Source: Sulfitobacter sp. (GTDB taxonomy: Bacteria; Pseudomonadota; Alphaproteobacteria; Rhodobacterales; Rhodobacteraceae). From it: a stretch of DNA of 7,372 bases. This document shows positions 6,601 to 7,372 of this stretch, piece after piece. Made by a program: the position numbers and the translations under genes. The stretch is from assembly GCA_024636405.1 (NCBI GenBank), contig JAGXHC010000240.1, positions 1 through 7,372 of the forward strand. Reading direction: 5' to 3'. Numbering within the stretch: position 1 is the first letter of the stretch; each line of letters opens with the position of its first letter. The notes beneath the pieces are model-generated. The model saw nothing but the letters and a program-made list of their open reading frames with translations. It ran no database searches and was not told the DNA's origin.

Positions 6601-7372
6601 GGCAGAAGCGGGTGACATGCCGGACCGGATCGGGCATTTCTGGCTGACCAGTGACGCCACTGAACCGCGCCCCGGCAGCAGCGTTTTTGACCGCAATATC
6701 GAACAGGGCTTCTGGAGCCTGACGTGGCTGGCACAGGCCCTGACCGAAGCCGGACTGGACCGCCCGCTGCATCTATGCGTCTTCACCACCGGTGCTGAAC
6801 AGGTGCGCGACGAGCTGCTGAGCTATCCTGAGAAATCCACCATCAGCGGTCCGGTGGGCGTTTTCGCCCGCGAATTGCCGGGTGTGACCTGTGCGCAGAT
6901 CGACATTGAGCCGTCCGTTGCGCCCGTCATGAAAGCCGGCTGGTTTGCGCGATCTGCGGCGCCGGCGCCCACCGAAGATTTAACGGACCGTGTGCTGGAT
7001 GATCTGATGGCGCGCCCCGGCAATACTGTCGCAGCCTACCGTGGTGCGCGGCGGTTTGAACAGGGTTTCCGCCCCGCACCGTTGCCTGCCACACAAAGGG
7101 CTGCCTTTCGCGATGGCGGCACCTATCTGATCACCGGAGGTTTCGGCGGTATCGGTATGACGCTGGCCGCCGATATCCTGCACCGCCACAAGGCGCGCGT
7201 CATCCTGCTCAGCCGCGATGCCATGCCGCCCCGCGAGACCTGGGATGCCTATCTTGCGAAGCACGGAACGGCAGAGCGCACAGCGCGGCGGATGCGTGCA
7301 ATTATACGTCTCGAAAAGGCCGCGCAGCACACCGGCGGTACTGTTGAATTGGCCGTTGGCAACGTTGCGAAC
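3608..7372 (+). CDS. Modular type I polyketide synthase (KS-AT-KR...), 3' partial
   Basis: This frame is open from the ATG to the window edge: 1255 codons with no stop. The KS (about 11-435) condenses acyl chains and has the full triad: Cys185 in TACSTS, His321 in ECHGTGT, His361 in KTNIGH, with GTNAHA (430-435) at its end. After a linker with GRRGF comes the AT (about 537-835), with Ser634 in GHSMGE, the dicarboxylate-binding Arg659 and His733, so it should load a malonyl-type extender. LPTYAFQR (876-883) is the usual post-AT linker. Residues about 912-1150 form the structural half of a KR, including GPVGVFARELPG (1081-1092). The catalytic half begins with TGGFGGIG (1176-1183) for NADPH. There is no DH or ER before the KR, so a beta-hydroxy product is expected unless such domains act later. 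KR catalytic Ser/Tyr/Lys, ACP and release domain lie outside the window. Product unknown; lipid for the neighbouring glycan is one possibility. Confidence 0.96.
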   Translation, partial: MSTAKSHSAFDDDIAIVGMSVNVPGAEGTDVYWANLRDGVESIRRLDEQALLAAGETAENMHRKNYVPAAAVLDGYDTFDAEFFGFSPKDAAILDPQHRKFLEVSWQAMEQAGHPPETIPGAVGVYAGCGMGSYFFFNICSNPDLVEDVGMFLLRHTGNDKDFLSTRVSHVFDLKGPSINLQTACSTSLVAIHYACQALRAGEVDMALAGGVTIELPQGRGYVFNENEILSPDGHCHAFDHRAQGTVFGSGAGAVALRRLSDAIADGDHIWAVIKGSAVNNDGAAKAGYLAPSVDGQTAAIAQALNAAGVAAQSIGYVECHGTGTYLGDPIEVAALTEAYRQTTDATGFCRIGSVKTNIGHLDTAAGVAGLIKATLSLHHAQMPPSLGYEAPNPAIAFDGSPFEVNARLRDWPPGDTPRRAGVNALGVGGTNAHAVLEEAPARADSEQGDWPFQVLCVSGRSKAALEANTAALAAHLRAHPEQPLADIAFTLKNGRRGFEKRRVVVAETHTEAADLLVGGDSRRVFTHDLLGEAPEVVFMFPGGGAQYPDMARDLYETEPVFADWMDRGLAHLELQLSYDLRALWLPDPDQREAAEVQLKQPSVQLPLIMIVEYALAQLWLSWGVKPAAMVGHSMGENVAACLAGVMSFEDCIDLVLLRGRLFDEVPAGGMLSISAPLSVIAPLLGKDLDIASVNAPELIAVSGPDAALEKMQDRLRANEIEFQRIAIDIAAHSRMLEPILDRYRTFLQGLDLQAPQMPFVSNRTGDAITAAQATDPEYWVAQLRNTVNFADCITTLAAPRKRVFLEVGPGKALSALAQMNPDVAPAQVLSSLRHPDQYIGDDAYFVGVIGRLWACGVTAAWSQIWGDARRNRVVLPTYAFQRARYFIEPGTAALAVPAPTLKRSEDIADWGAVPYWRPRHAEAEIDVQTDLGAVPLTWLIFEDDAGLAAPVISRLRNADHRVVTVRAGDSFAALDADLYTLAAEQGRAGYDQLIAALAEAGDMPDRIGHFWLTSDATEPRPGSSVFDRNIEQGFWSLTWLAQALTEAGLDRPLHLCVFTTGAEQVRDELLSYPEKSTISGPVGVFARELPGVTCAQIDIEPSVAPVMKAGWFARSAAPAPTEDLTDRVLDDLMARPGNTVAAYRGARRFEQGFRPAPLPATQRAAFRDGGTYLITGGFGGIGMTLAADILHRHKARVILLSRDAMPPRETWDAYLAKHGTAERTARRMRAIIRLEKAAQHTGGTVELAVGNVAN

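Noticed and set aside
3608..7372. Frameshift or broken PKS
   Set aside because: The frame was read through to the last base without an internal stop or loss of domain order. The missing 3' end is due only to the window boundary.

Overview
The window comes from a GC-rich bacterial chromosome or large replicon. Codon use and the style of the polysaccharide proteins suggest an alphaproteobacterium, most likely of the Rhodobacterales (Roseobacter group). That placement is inference from sequence character; no marker gene is present.

Layout. The left half is a glycan-assembly block. Positions 11-940 (+) encode a family 2 glycosyltransferase with a C-terminal membrane segment. Positions 957-1703 (-) encode a WecB/TagA/CpsF (GT26) glycosyltransferase, convergent with the first gene and only 16 bp from it. 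A 189-bp divergent intergenic region (1704-1892) follows. Positions 1893-3353 (+) encode a polytopic membrane protein of the O-antigen ligase/polymerase type. A 254-bp non-coding leader (3354-3607) then separates these genes from a very large gene that fills the rest of the window. That gene is a modular type I polyketide synthase (PKS) starting at 3608 and still open at 7372, with at least 1255 codons visible. Its domain order is KS, AT, then a beta-ketoreductase (KR) with its structural half. The window ends just after the KR nucleotide-binding motif, so the KR catalytic residues, any ACP and any release domain are not visible.

How the genes may work together. Two glycosyltransferases and a ligase/polymerase-like membrane protein point to synthesis of an exopolysaccharide, capsule or O-antigen-like glycan on a lipid carrier. 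The PKS beside them could be an unrelated orphan metabolite gene. It could also make the lipid anchor or an acyl decoration of the glycan, as proposed for PKS/FAS-like proteins in rhizobial K-antigen (rkp) and Burkholderia capsule (wcb) loci. The sequence cannot decide between these.

The most unusual non-coding stretch is the PKS leader. It has an extended -10 promoter motif (TG-n-TATAAT), several short palindromes, and two pairs of imperfect direct repeats arranged A-B-B-A just before the start codon. I see no mobile elements, tRNA/rRNA genes or CRISPR arrays.
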